DNA of 64,000 nt from Caprella mutica (GCA_947561585.1 CANNZV010001469.1:173663-237662), one strand, 5' to 3'; counted from the first letter of the stretch, positions 34,782 through 48,540 are shown. The notes: generated by a model from the letters alone, not told the origin. A program made the numbers and translations.

Positions 34782-35711
34782 ACTGGTTTATAATTTAATT
34801 TTAGGAATAAATTACGACGTGTTTGCACCCATATAAATTAATACAAAATATAAACTAATACCTTGAGAAAAGAATTATTTGGTTACCTACTTGCTAAAAT
34901 TCAATTCTAATCATTTCAATATCCCAGATGTCAATTTTTTTGTGGGATTTTGTTGGATATCTCTCCGAACCTACTAAAAATAATTCATCTAATTTGAAAA
35001 AGGCAATAATTGATACTTTTAACAAGCTATGGGTTAATACTACGCCTAGTAATTTGTTGAAGACTGCCACTGTCGACATACAGCACAACAATGCCGTTAC
35101 GTTCTTTACACATCAAACAACCAGGCAAATCGATGTTAACCTGCACTGAGGCGTGAATTAGGAGAGCCTCCCTGATAAAATATTTATATAACTGCTTATC
35201 AGACCATTCAGGGCACTAGGTAATAATTCATTGCGCACTTTGTTCACTAGTATGCACTGCGCACTCGCACTTTTTATCGATGCGATGCTTGAATAAATGA
35301 AAAAGCGACGCTGAAGTGTTACGTGACAGTACAGCAGCTATCAAAATTAATACACTTGAGGTCATGATTAACGTTGGTACAGGTCTATCTAACATTTTGA
35401 AAAAGGTTCTGAATGGTAGATAGATCTTTTACGCAATGTGCATGAGGAGAAATTACAATTTATTTAATAGAATTTGCCCTCAATTAAGTACATATCCTAT
35501 ATGTCACATATAGACGTGTATTTCCTTACTTAAAGTTCATTTTTTGATCAGGACACTTAATTCTTTATCTTCAAAATATGTTGTTTGCAACCGGATTTTC
35601 CATTCATGCTATTAAGTGTATTCATTTTTTTCATTTATATAATGACATTATATTACGAATAGCATTAACTAGCTCAATAGTAATATTTCTACAAGAACCG
35701 ACAGTTATGAC
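34782..35711. other. region upstream of Ir25a (5' UTR and promoter expected)
   Basis: The 5' UTR and promoter of Ir25a should lie here. Apart from a candidate TATA box nothing is decisive. An open plus-strand frame (34928-35149) was considered and rejected. Confidence 0.4.
35181..35190 (-). promoter_or_regulatory. candidate TATA box upstream of Ir25a
   Basis: TATATAAATA on the minus strand lies about 400 bases before the Ir25a start codon. A TCAGT initiator-like motif (35149-35145) follows 40 or so bases later, and CAG/GTTAAC after it could be a donor of a non-coding first exon. AT-richness makes chance occurrence likely. Confidence 0.25.
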
Positions 35712-36032
35712 TAGGGTTGTGATAATATGCTTATAAAATCATAAATACCGAAAATATTTTAGACAGAGAGAATTAAAGAGTATTGAATGGTTCTACACCA
35801 GCGGTATATAGTATTCAATACCATTTCATTTCGTCTGTGATATTCTTAAGATCTATGATTTATAAAGCATATTGTCACAACCCTAGTAACAATATGCTTT
35901 ATAAATCATAGAGAATATTATAGATGGAGAGAATTAAAGAGTATTGAATGGTTCTACACCAGTGCTACCATTTCATTTCGTCTGTGATATTCTTAAGATC
36001 TATGATTTTAAAAGCATATAGTCACGACTCTA
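35712..36032. mobile_element. hairpin MITE, TAGGGTTGTGAC family, two units head to tail
   Basis: Same arrangement as 8266-8567: unit one from TAGGGTTGTGATAATATGC to GCATATTGTCACAACCC, then directly TAGTAACAATATGC and a shorter second unit ending AGTCACGACTCTA. The second unit lacks part of the core. Confidence 0.8.
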
Positions 36033-37907
36033 TAGCTTATTACTTTTCTAAAAACTCTCATCACATTAGAAGATGAATGATTTCGATTCATTTTCTAAAT
36101 GGAAGCAATTATCACAATGCATCTGTAAACAAGAGTGGGTACGTCAACTGCAAACGTTAAAGTAACACTAAGTCTGCACTCTCGGCTAACAGTTTGATAC
36201 TCTCAATGATAGATGATTGATCCATACCAATTACAGTCACATTAATGCTATGTCTATCAATGCTCATCTATCTATTATTTAGTGAATCAATAGGTCTCTT
36301 CCTAGAAAGATAATGTCTCATACTGAAATATTTAGACCTTGAAAACGATTTTGATTTTTTTAACATCATATCATGAATAAAATTATAATTTTTTGAAATT
36401 CAAAAATTATGTGAAATAAAAAAAAACGTATCCTAGATCGATAGTATAATTCTAAATAAAATTTTTAAGATCCTAACCAATATTTTAATGCACCATATTA
36501 AATTTCTCCCAGGGAAATCGGTATCTTCAAAAATTGCAGAGGACGTTGAAAAAAGGGAAAAAGGTAAAGATGATGATTCTTTCCAGTTCACTTTAACTTG
36601 AATCTATATATCACCAGGTGATCGGAATCCAATTGATTATTTTCTGGCCAGTTATATTTAAAAGATACATATTTCACGATGTCCTTCTTACATGCTCCTA
36701 ATATCACAGTTTTTTTAATTTCCTATTATTTTTTACAAATTTTACAAATTTGTACCCTAACAAATTTTAAAATATTTACAACCATCACAATTAGTTAAAA
36801 AGATGAAATTGTGGAATTAGTTAAATGTGAAAAAATCATAACAGATACACTTTACAATAACTGTACCTTATCCTAAGCTCTTCCTTCTGGATATGGACGA
36901 ATAGCTACCCAACTAGTCACAATCCACATCTAATTGGAAAAAAAAATCGTGAACAAAGTCCAACTATTGGCTGCCTAGATTCTCCAATAGTAATTAATGT
37001 CACGGAGTGAATAAGTTATCGACAAAAAATAATTCCAGATAGATCCGAGAAACTTATAATTAAAATTTCATTTAATATTAGGTATTCTCCGATAAAAATA
37101 GTAACATTAAGATTATTTTGTTAAAACTTAGAAATGTCACATGGTTCTTATACTTATAACAGCAAAGTATATCGGTATTCGATGAACCAAGACGTGAAGG
37201 ACTAAAACTCAATAGGTTAGATAATTAATAAAAGCTGTAAAAGTGACACCAAGAACAAAAACTAGATGATTAAGAATTAAAATTGAAAATGTACAAATTT
37301 AATGTTCCAATAACCTTGATATTTTTACTGGTAAAATCACAGAGAAACATTATTGAAGAGTATTTTTCAGGGAATTTGTATTGAGAATTTTCTTAAGAAG
37401 TTTTTGCTGCAGAAAAGTTTTAATCGGTTTTGATATAAGAGTAATGTATAGAAAAACCGGTTCTGTTAAGAATTATTTGATAGGCTAAGATTCGTAATTA
37501 AGTGCAGTCGTGCAGAACAATTACTTTGTTATCTTTTACATAGATTCTTCCAAAAAAAATTGTCTATTGCTCTAAGAAATTTTGCTAAATGCAGAGCAAC
37601 CTTTGACACATTCTCTAGGTTTTATACATGGTATTTCTTTGGACGAAAACATTGAAATAAAAAAAAAATCATGGAAAACAATTTAATTCGCCAGCTATTC
37701 TTATACAGGGTACCTAACACTTTTTTCAAGAATAACGAGATGTCCAATAATGCTCCGTTATCCATATACAAATATCCTGATTCTATTTAACTTATGTCAT
37801 AAATAGGGAATTTCACAGAAACATTGTTCACGAAGACCTTTTTATCGTAACTGCTAAAACAATCAAAAGAATTAAAAAAAACTACCTAGATACTCACAAG
37901 TACTTAC
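36033..37907. other. intergenic AT-rich DNA, nothing supported
   Basis: No open frame of coding character, no array and no recognised element. Confidence 0.5.
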
Positions 37908-38036
37908 GTTCCTAACAGATGGTTAGTAGTGGAATATATACATAGCAGATAATTACTATACATTTCTTGATATTATTGTAAGTTCTATTAGGTCGGTTTT
38001 GTTTAATTCTCCACTATAATAACCATCTGTTAGTAA
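37908..38036. mobile_element. short inverted-repeat element
   Basis: Ends CTAACAGATGGTTAGTAGTGGA and TCCACTATAATAACCATCTGTTAG (arms of about 25 bp) enclose about 80 bp. The size and layout fit a small MITE. Confidence 0.55.
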
Positions 38037-38220
38037 CTTAATTATGAACTTAATTGTGGAAAAAGGTAGGACCTTTTTAAAACTTAAAAAGACAGAATCT
38101 TGAAAACAATTAACTGTTTTGATAAAGTTTTAAACTTCTTGTTTGTATGGAAAACGAGTTCATTTCGGGTTTTTATGCAAATTGGTAAATTTTAGAAATG
38201 AAATAGACTGTATACGCCAT

Positions 38221-38544
38221 AGTAAATAAATAGAGAAGTATACCAAGTACAATATTGGAACATCCGAAAATATTATGAGTGACGTCACACAGAATGTTTT
38301 CCATTTGTTTTTAAATAAAAAATGTGCTATTATTCAGTTAAATGTGCATTTTCATGGAAATTAACTTACTTAAAATTGTTGTTATCACTTTTTACACTCT
38401 ATTCACTTACAATATTCATCTAACAATACTTATAATATTTGACAGTACTCTGTGTGACGTCATTTGTTTACATCGTTTCTGAAGAACGGATCAAGTTCAC
38501 CGTCAATGAATTTGAAACTTAGCATACTTCTCTATTTATTTACT
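38221..38544. mobile_element. MITE-like element with 21-bp terminal inverted repeats
   Basis: Ends AGTAAATAAATAGAGAAGTA and its complement ACTTCTCTATTTATTTACT. Internal GTGACGTCACACAGA and TCTGTGTGACGTCA also pair, so the whole 324 bp can fold. The small open frames at 38464-38751 lie inside and are not genes. Confidence 0.7.
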
Positions 38545-38884
38545 ACTGTGTATGTAACAATATTCATCAAAAGGTACATATGTATCATTTTGTTTCTTCA
38601 ATATAATTTTAAAAAATTCTATCGCTCTGAATTGAAGTTTAATTAATTCGATAGAACTAATCTTGTGAATACTATTGGTAACCAGAGAATTACGATTTAT
38701 TTTGTTTTCGACATTTCTGTAGATGTTTAATTGCCATATTTCAGAAAACATAAATTACATTTATTGATAAAACGATTAAAATGAGATGAACTTAGAGCTG
38801 ATCTAAAACTGTATATTCTTTAATGGATGAACTTTTTAATAATAATTCAAATTACCCTAAGGTACAACAAATCACTTTGGTATG

Positions 38885-39865
38885 TACAACTTTTTTCACA
38901 CACAGACACCGCATTCACTGGGAGCAAAATAATAAATGGTAACAAAAAGAATTTGAACTAAAATCTATCCAATATAGGAACGTACATGGAGGAGTGGCCT
39001 ACATATGTAGGTATTAATTAAAATTCAAGTGGGTACCTATATACATAATAGCATTATTTGTACAGTCAAAGTAAAGTAATGACTTTTCCAATGACTTTTC
39101 CAAAAATAAAATTTAATATTGAAATGTTTGTAGATATTCTAAAATTATTGGTCTTGGTACACGATAACAAATTTGTGCAATTTGTGAGATTTAAAATATT
39201 ATGAAAAAAGAAAAATGTGATTTGTAAAATAATTATTTACAAATATTGAATAAAATTTAAGTTTACAAAATTCAAGGATTAGCTTCAAGAAATCTACACA
39301 ATATATTCATCAAACACAATTCCAAAAATCATGAAAAGGGACAGCATTCACATGTAGTCTGTCTGTACGCAAATGTTCCAAAGAAGAGTATCAACGTACA
39401 AAGGCTACACATAGTGCACTCTCACCGATAGGCTAAGAAACCACATACATAATTGCTCCGTAATTACAATTCTTCTACAGACGACAAAATCTTAGCTTAA
39501 AAAATAAAAACTCTTTAAATTCTAGGAAACACTGAAATAGTAAAACAATTCAACTCCAAAGAATCTCATTATTGCAGAAGAAGAAGAAAAAGAATCTAAT
39601 TAACCATAAATGAAGGCAATCAATCCATCAACACATGAGAGTTAAAACAATTTTGCAATAGAAAAGAAAATAATACATATCAGCTCAAATTAAAAAATAT
39701 TGTATGTACACAACACGTACACGTCACTTAAATTTTAATAGATACCTACTTATGTAAGCCACTCCTCCATGCACGCTGTCATACTTGGTAGGTAACTGTT
39801 CAGAAAAAAATTGGTTACCATTTGTTATTTTGCCTCCAGTGAATACGATTGATGTGAAAAGTGTC
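38885..39865. mobile_element. foldback-like element, about 1 kb, with about 165-bp inverted arms
   Basis: The left arm (38885-39055) and the reverse complement of the right arm (39700-39865) share ATTCACTGGxxGCAAAATAA, AATGGTAAC, CATGGAGGAGTGGC and GTAGGTATxxATTAAAATT. The middle 650 bp is AT-rich and non-coding. Confidence 0.75.
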
Positions 39866-40380
39866 TTTTAACTTTGTATAATTTTAATTTTGATTTTCAT
39901 TCTCTGATATAAAAGAGTTAATCAATTAAAGTATCGTGTTTAGGAGGTTTACAGGTTCATCTCATTTTTAAATTTATATTAATAAATTCATCAATAGATG
40001 TTATAATTCTGTATTTTGAAAGCCACAAAAAAATGCCTGACGTTGCTTAAAGTTTTATAACAAATTATTGCCATTAAAATAAAGAACAAACTTTATCTTT
40101 TAATGAATGTTGTTATATATTTATACACATATAATTATTATTTATTGGTAGATGTGTAGGTTTATTAATTTATTTTTGAGTAGAAATTAAAAAAAAAATT
40201 CTTAGATAATCATAAGTACTTTTTTCACCTACAAACTATGAGCATGAAAATGCTTACAGATTATGCCGTAATTTACCTGCTTTACCCTAGTCCCAGTCAT
40301 AACTATCATACAATATATATTAGGAAAGAGAATATTATTAACATTTTTCTATTTTCAACTTTGGTAGCAAAGTAACTAAC

Positions 40381-40509
40381 TTTTAGGGGTTATTTAAACT
40401 CTGCGTTGAAGATTTTTTCTTTCTCCTGATGATGAATAGAAATCTTTCCATTCGAAAGCTTGATATCTGAAAAAAAATCTTCAACGCAGAGTTTAAATAA
40501 CCTCTAAAA
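40381..40509. mobile_element. perfect-arm hairpin element, 129 bp
   Basis: Arms of about 38 bp: GGTTATTTAAACTCTGCGTT continuing GAAGATTTTTTC on the left, and its complement on the right with one or two changes. The loop is about 50 bp. Confidence 0.75.
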
Positions 40510-42956
40510 TTATGGATTCCCCGTTGAGTTTCAATCTTTTCAATCAAAAAGTAATTAACTCAATGACAAAATGAGTTCACAACTTACAATGGTGAGTTAC
40601 TAATTCTATGTAGAATTGTATTAATTATAAAAAATTGGTGATAACGGTGTTCAAAGAAAGGTTATATTCATGCCGTCTTTTAATTGATAAAAAATGGTAA
40701 ACAGCGCATAAGGTTTTTGAGATGTCTTTACCGCATAAGTTTCTATCGGTACAGTGCTATGTCATGTTTCTACGGATGATTTTTTATGATAACTCTTCAG
40801 TGATTGGTTGGATGAATCAACTGCTGGCGGAACACTAAACCTTAGTGCTCCGCCCCCTTTTTGTCTGAGTTAGCAACCTTTAAAACATAATCTTTAAAAG
40901 TTATCCACAAGGAACAATAATTTTAAAATTATATTCTTAGTAGTAGTAACCTTTTAAATTGTAACCTTTATAGATGCCACCCGCTAATAATTCTATTAGC
41001 CAAAAATTGTGTTGCAAAGAATTATCACTCATACTTTAAAATATTGAAAAGTATTAGTATTCAAATTAAAAGGAAACAGTTTTGATTTTTAAATAACAAC
41101 GAGGAATTGACAAGGTTCCTAACGTGACTTTTGTTCATTGAATTATGACGAGTCCGTCTTGTAATGCAGAATTTTAGAAAAAAAAATAAAAAATGAATGC
41201 AGAAACAATTAATTATTAATGTAAAATATCCTCACCAAATGTTAGAATTAGATCTATTTGTCGGGAAATTATTTTTGATTGAAGAAGGTTCAAATATACT
41301 GTTTGTGATTTATTAATAATTGTAGTTTAATTATTATTTTTCGGTGTAATTAATCTGTTAGTCCTATAACCTTTCTTTTTAAATTGTCCCAAAGTATGAT
41401 AATTCCAGTAGTCAAAACAGAGCGTACGAGACTTATATACCAGCTATTTACGTATGAATTATAATTTTTTTATGATTAGGTATTATTCTCAATAATTTTA
41501 AAACAGAAAGTTATACTTATTTTTGTAAAAAAAAATCACTAGATATAACTCCCAGCCCGAATAATAAAATAACTTGATTTTTAAGATACATACAACGTCA
41601 AAAGTTTTACATTTCGCTTGTTTGCAACAACAACGTCGTAAACACAAAAACACGTATTTTAGAGTTATCTATTTAGACTTATAAATCATAAAATGCTGAT
41701 TATTTTGGTAAAAAATTTATCATTGTAACTCAAAAATATACCGCTAGAGAGGCTAAATGTCCTAACGATATACCATTAAATGTACGTACATTGCAACTAC
41801 TAAAATGCCTCTCCTGAAAAATAGTTTTTTTTTTAAGTTATGACAGTGTTCTCGCAAACAAGTGATTTATCATAGAAAGCTTTGGAATTACGCTTCCGTT
41901 AATTTTACTGGAGTGTGCCCTCAAATAAGCGAACTCTTCATAGAAAATTGCTGAATTTTCCATTCGTAAAGCACATCACCTACTACATTATATGGTAAAC
42001 TGAGATAGATATATATTATTCATTAAACATTTTATCATTATGCTTATTTACATTATTTAATATTAAATTGTTTTTAAATTAACTTTTATTTCTTTTGTAT
42101 TCGGTGTAGTGATGGCAGTTGTTGTTTCCATAGTATCAAAAGTTGGCCTATTGTTTTCAATTATTTCGATCCACAATTATGTTCCAGCTCTTTCTTTCCT
42201 TTAAATTTCTAAAAGATGTATTACTGATAAAATTATTTATTATAATTTGCTTTCATCTTGAAAATTCAGAATACATTTTCAGATTATAAAAAAAGGGAAA
42301 TTTTCTAAGGTGTCCACAATATTCATAATTGTAGAGAATCATATATTATCACAAAAAAGTTATTACTGCAGTATACCCTTTAACATGTTTCGTCCACATA
42401 GAAAACTACAATGCTTGGTATCATAGAAAATTGTAATACATTATATGGTAAACTAATCTAAATTATATTCTTGAAAATATGATATTTAATTAATTTGAGA
42501 ATTTGTTAAATACTTTTTGAGGATATGTTGCAATAAATTAAATGGAACTGTATTGAAATCAGCCTATTAATTTTATTCAGCGTCCTGGGTAGATTTGTTG
42601 TATAAGTTTTAATATAAAAATTAATATGAAATCCCTCTTTTGCTAAATTTTAAGGATTCATAACAATTGTATAATTATTAAAACCAATGCTGTACAAATA
42701 ATTCTTAGTAGTTATGTATGTTTATTTAGGTATGTTTGGTATGTTCATTTCTGTAAAGGTATAGAATAAAGTTATAGAAATAAAAAGTAGATTTACAAAT
42801 TATGCGAAATAATTTATATTAACGATATTCTAATTAGGTACCATCTAGTATATGATAATCAGCCTTTCAATTTTATCCGATGAAATATATCTAAATAGAA
42901 TAACAGCTTACTTAGGTAATTCGTAAAACCAGCATATCTCAGTTTTCACCAATTCA
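40510..42956. other. intergenic AT-rich DNA, nothing supported
   Basis: Stops in every frame, no array and no recognised element. Confidence 0.5.
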
Positions 42957-44090
42957 CCAATCGAATTTACCACTTGAAATCACCAATTTACCACTTGAAT
43001 TCACCAATTTACCACTTGAAATCACCAATTTACCACTTGAATTCACCAATTTACCACTTGAATTCACCAATTCACCACTTAAATTCACCAATTCACCACT
43101 TAAATTCACCAATTCACCACTTAAATTCACCAATTCACCACTTAAATTCACCAATTCACCACTTAAATTCACCAATTCACCACTTAAATTCACCAATTCA
43201 CCACTTAAATTCACCAATTCACCACTTAAATTCACCAATTCACCACTTAAATTCACCAATTCACCACTTAAATTCACCAATTCACCACTTAAATTCACCA
43301 ATTCACCACTTAAATTCACCAATTTACCACTTAAATTCACCAATTTACCACTTAAATTCACCAATTCACCACTTAAATTCACCAATTTACCACTTAAATT
43401 CACCAATTCACCACTTAAATTCACCAATTCACCACTTAAATTCACCAATTCACCACTTAAATTCACCAATTCACCACTTAAATTCACCAATTTACCACTT
43501 AAATTCACCAATTTACCACTTAAATTCACCAATTTACCACTTAAATTCACCAATTTACCACTTAAATTCACCAATTTACCACTTAAATTCACCAATTCAC
43601 CACTTAAATTCACCAATTCACCACTTAAATTCACCAATTCACCACTTAAATTCACCAATTCACCACTTAAATTCACCAATTCACCACTTAAATTCACCAA
43701 TTCACCACTTAAATTCACCAATTCACCACTTAAATTCACCAATTCACCACTTAAATTCACCAATTCACCACTTAAATTCACCAATTCACCACTTAAATTC
43801 ACCAATTCACCACTTAAATTCACCAATTCACCACTTAAATTCACCAATTCACCACTTAAATTCACCAATTCACCACTTAAATTCACCAATTCACCACTTA
43901 AATTCACCAATTCACCACTTAAATTCACCAATTTACCACTTAAATTCACCAATTCACCACTTAAATTCACCAATTTACCACTTAAATTCACCAATTTACC
44001 ACTTAAATTCACCAATTCACCACTTAAATTCACCAATTCACCACTTAAATTCACCAATTTACCACTTAAATTCACCAATTTACCAGTCAT
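42957..44090. repeat. minisatellite, 21-bp unit, about 54 copies
   Basis: The unit is CACCACTTAAATTCACCAAT plus T. A C/T variant (AATTCACCAC or AATTTACCAC) is distributed in blocks, and the left edge carries CTTGAATTC and CTTGAAATC forms. Since 21 is seven codons, both strands are open for about 385 codons (heptad-like LVNLSGE/NSPIHHL). I judge this an artefact of the array. Confidence 0.95.
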
Positions 44091-45790
44091 TTCCGAAAAT
44101 AATAACAAAAATTATGGAAATTTTTATATAAAACTAAATATTATATTGCAAAAGGAACTACCTGGATAATTTATTCGTGTGATTCGAAACTCTTTTTGAG
44201 ATTCATATTATATAAGTGGTGCCCGAGCTTTCATTGCTCGATCTAATTTCAATTTCCATGTCATTTTTTTGTATATTGAATAATGTAAGGGAAAAAATTG
44301 AATAACAGTCAATATGATGTTACCTACCTAAGAGTTTGTTCATCCTTTTCACAATTTCATTATAATCGAAAAATTAGTTGACATCATTAAATAAATTAAA
44401 ATCTCAAGGCAGCATATACGTAAATCAATAATTCATATTTTTTTTCCCATCGAACAAACTTATAGAATGGTAAATATTATCTTGCTGAAAACAACTGTAG
44501 ATGAACCATTTGTGATATCGTTAAAGAACGAAATTGTTTAATCCCTTGCAATCCTATTGCAAAATAGAAATGATGAAAACCGAATGCAATAAATACCAGA
44601 ATAGGCAACAAACACAAATCTAGTTAGTATTTTTGCTTATAGATTTGCGGAATATTTTATATACCCCGGGGATTTGTTCGTATTTCCGCTGGTGCGTATA
44701 TATCCAGCAGGTCATTTGTGAGTAACAGTTTTAGGTAGAATTCTCTGAATTGATCCTATCACAGCAAATATCTCTTACTCAAAATGTAAATAGAAGATAA
44801 AACACAATGGGGAATAACGGCCAACCAGCTTTAGACTCAATTGTTCTATCATTTATAAACGGAATCCAATTCATTTTTCTGTATTTCACATCCTGGCTTC
44901 ATTTCGCAGTTGTGGAATTTATAATTTTGGATGCAGGAATATAGGAAAAGGTTGTATTTTTATATGTCTTATCTATTTGTTACAGTGAATACTGTTCTGA
45001 TCAATTATCTACAGTTTGCACCTGTTCATAATTATTTTTTTTGGATATATAGGTAGTAAAAATTTCTGTTGGAAACTTTTTTTTTTTTCTGACTGAGTAG
45101 CGTAAATTTCAATTTCATTGGAAATGATAGTGTTTATTGGAGTGCAATTCCCTACAATTAAAACATATTTTAAAACGCATATACTGATTAAATACTACAA
45201 GGATTCATTTTCACCTGATCCCAATTAATATTGATTCCATAAATTAACTTTTAATTATCTCAAATCTTGAGAAAATTTTAATCCTCCAACAATGTAATAA
45301 TAGGCTCCATCATTGGCAACCAACAAATAATAGTGTGTACGCAAGATGTGTTTTTTTTTTCAAATCACAGTTTTCTATAAATTTTCTATTATTTTCAAAT
45401 CTTACAGATTCGTCATCGTTTACTCAAACTAATTATAAATTATCTTCAATCACTGAAATTAGTATATTTTATATCTTTGAATGTGAAAATTGTTAACTGT
45501 CACAAATAATAAAAGATACAATTAATTCTTCACTAAACATAACTATCAAATTTCATAAATGCTACGTGCAAAATAGTATTATATTGTTGCATATACAATC
45601 TACGATCATACCAGTGGAAGACAAGAAAATCTTATGAATTTTACCAGTGTCTTAATTGCTATACCAAAAAGAAAGAATGATTGTATACCATAGAAAGTAA
45701 CAAAAATACTTCGCTTACTTCTCTATCTATTTGCAATATAGGTATATACAATCTACTATGATCGCCAATTTTATCCTTTTTCTTGTTACA
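44091..45790. other. intergenic AT-rich DNA, nothing supported
   Basis: No gene or repeat array is recognised. Confidence 0.5.
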
Positions 45791-45794
45791 TCGT

Positions 45795-46060
45795 TGATCA
45801 AAATTTCGATTATTGCGATCATCGTCCAGCGATTATCGCAATGCGCTATTTGAATGCTATTCATATGGATGGGCGATCATTCCTTTGCGATTGTTGTGAA
45901 CATCGATCGGCGATAATCGCCCAGCGATTATTACTGAGCACATAGTTCAATGTATTCCTACTGATGGGCGATCATTCCTGAGCGATGATCGCAACAATCC
46001 CTGCATGAAAAACGTACCTTTGGTCATTGATCAAAATTTCGCTTATTAAACTGATCGGGA
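45795..46060. repeat. GCGAT/ATCGC-rich palindromic repeat
   Basis: Two related halves each contain GATGGGCGATCATTCCT, and TTGATCAAAATTTCG flanks both sides (45795 and about 46025). Inside are palindromes such as GCGATAATCGC. It stands out from the AT-rich surroundings. It may be an inverted-repeat element, class unknown. Confidence 0.6.
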
Positions 46061-46104
46061 CATGTGGGTAATTTGTAGAACATTATCATAGGTAGCCAAC
46101 ATAT

Positions 46105-46495
46105 GTGCAATGGATGACGATAGTGAACTCCTCTATATAGTGAACTTCAACAAGTTCACTATACAGGATTTACTTCACTATAGACGATTGAGTTGAACAC
46201 AACACTGGCTTTTTCATTAAATCAATTCATTATACAGTGTATTTCATTTCTTAGAACTCTAAAAATCAAGATGGTTCACTACACATGACTTCACTATAGA
46301 GGAGTTGCACTGGTAGAACTCTTCTCTTTCATTAAATTTAATTAATTTACTATATAGAGATGCATAGAAAACTGATGGCAATTTGTGGCAGACTGAACTA
46401 AATATGTTCACTCCAGATGTTAGTTCATTATACAGGAGTCTAATAATCATGATGATTAACTACAAAGGAGTTCATTATAAAGGAGTTTCACTGTA
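46105..46495. repeat. dispersed repeat 'CACTATAGAGG' family, copy 2 (longest)
   Basis: Multiple TTCACTATAGAGGAGTT or TTCACTATACAGGA blocks occur in both orientations, with AGAAAACTGATGGCAATTT as in 13055-13275. It appears to be several fused hairpin units. Confidence 0.6.
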
Positions 46496-46512
46496 CTCAT
46501 GAATCTTCTAAA

Positions 46513-46784
46513 GGGCCGTACACACGTAGGGTTTTTTACGTCTTTCCACCTGACTTTTTACTAAGCTCCTCCTACTTTTTATAATTATAAACGATATAAT
46601 TATTATTTATTTTAGTTGGCATCCATTATACCTACAGGTATCATTGATACCAACTAAATCATGGATACCAACTGAAATAAATAATAATTATATCGTTTTT
46701 TCTTATATTCTCGTGGAAAAAGTAGGAGGAGCTTAGCAGAAAGTCAGGTGGAAAGACTTAAAAAACCCTACGTGTGTACGGCCC
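46513..46784. mobile_element. foldback MITE with GGGCCGTACACACGTAGGG ends, 272 bp
   Basis: The left half (GGGCCGTACACACGTAGGGT, GTCTTTCCACCTGACTTT, AGCTCCTCCTACTTTTT, ACGATATAATTATTATTTAT) is mirrored by the right half in complement order. The centre is itself a palindrome around GGTATCATTGATACC. There is no ORF. Confidence 0.85.
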
Positions 46785-47589
46785 GGCCCTTAAGGCCAAT
46801 TTAGCTTCTCTTCCCTCATTGCTCTCATCTTCTATTTCTCTAGGTTCTGCAAACATTCACACTTTATCTTTCTAAATCTGATTCATGTAAAGCTCTTGGA
46901 ATTTCAATCCGTTGACTAAATGAAAACGTTTTTCTGATCTTTTTACTCTAATTCCGCTATTCGTTTTCTGCTGAACTGATTTTCAACATCAGGTTTTTTT
47001 AACATGAAGTTTGTTATTGGTACGTACGTACGCAGTTGATTGGATCTGCCCCATCAGTTTCAGAAATTTTCTTTTTTCTTGTACATACATTTATGTATAC
47101 GAGATGCAAATGAAAAAGAGGAAACATTTGAAAAAAAGTAGAAGTCGGATATAAGATCTGGTCGAATATTATTTGTACGCACATATTTTTTTTATCGTAA
47201 AAAGTGAATATCAAGATAGGTACGCATTCTCTTTTTAAAATACATCGATATTGCACTCTGGTGATTAAATCAAATGCAATACAAAATAATAAGTAAAAGT
47301 TTATTTCCACTTATAATTATGCTGTTGCTGGATGAATTAGGATTTCTTTCGAAAAATATAATTTTATCATATACATTTTCCATGATAGAATTTATTTTTA
47401 AGTATTTCACTATCTACTAAGAAACCAGAACTGAAATCGGGTAGTGGTGTTCTAAATTCGATCTACCGTACATGACTATTCGAATGAATGTCAATTAATA
47501 TCCTAATAATGCAGAGCAATAACGAGATCTCATTCTGCACACTCACTCAAAGGACAACATCATCTCATCACTATTCAAAATTGTTTAGC

Positions 47590-48540
47590 TTGCCAGTTGA
47601 TTGATCATTTCGAAATAACTTCATTTACATTCCATCTAGTGTCTATGAGTGAAACAAATGCATTGCCGCTGCAGTGTTATATCCTGGACCTTTCTTATTG
47701 CTCATGGAACCATTATCTTACTGTGAGTAGAAGCGCCGCCGTTCTTATTCATTCACCCCCCCCCCCACCCACCCACCACCACCAACCCGAATCCCCAATC
47801 CTTAATTCCTTCCTGCGCTGCTTCTGACCACCACTCCATCCCCAGCCCACCTCATCTGAAGACCAGCTTCCAAGTTATCTGAACGTTAGTTAGGGTTTGC
47901 TTAGTTTAAGGAGAGAGTGGACACACCTAAAAAGTCGTAACCAGCACTGGGATTCTTCGCAGAGACGCCATTAGGTCCAATGTTCCTTGTTGTGATCATT
48001 AATGATGCACACTTCGCATGGCCTCACTCCTATTGACATCAGGCGTAGAGATGCATAGAGGATAAATTTGCTTGAAAATAGCACTCTGAGGCGCTTGGCT
48101 GCTATGGAGAACTTAGTCCTTATGTGGTCCTAAAATAAGGACGAAAGTGAGTGATACGACCGTTCTTGAATGTCTTCGGAATGGTCAAATTTAACCAGTT
48201 GCATTTGACTATCGGCTCTTGGAGCAGTAGCTGAAGGCATGAATCTGATTCTGGGGCACTTTCGGTTAATGTTGAAGGGGGTGTACGCGATAATTAATAT
48301 GCAAAGTCCCTCGGACAATATTATTGATTCTGTATGGTGGCCGTCGTTGAATGCAGCTGCAGCATCGTATGAGGAGTAGTTCTATAATACACTCCTCTTA
48401 TTCTTCTCCTCCTCCTCCTCCTTGTCCTCCATCATCTCCTTTTCCAAAACTAATTACCTCCGAAATAATGGAACAACTTCGGTCATTGCTGCTTCGTGAC
48501 AGCTAGCACTACAGTCTGCATGAATGAGTAAGTTGTAACA
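47590..48540. other. less AT-rich island with C-run and CCT microsatellites
   Basis: A C11 run and CCCACCACC repeats sit at 47756-47790, and a CTC/CCT microsatellite at about 48405-48430. Base composition is clearly less AT-rich than the flanks. The open frames 47597-47827 (+) and 48130-48318 (-) have no recognised motif. It could be a promoter or regulatory region or non-coding exons; I cannot decide. Confidence 0.35.

Noticed and set aside
34928..35149. Plus-strand frame (73 codons) with an FLWDFVGYL motif like the C-terminal part of Tc1/mariner transposases
   Set aside because: The match is confined to a short motif and loose spacing, with no neighbouring transposase blocks. It is too weak to call.
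42954..44131. Opposing open frames of about 385 codons each
   Set aside because: Both arise from a 21-bp tandem array whose unit is a multiple of three. Neither has non-repeat sequence of coding character.
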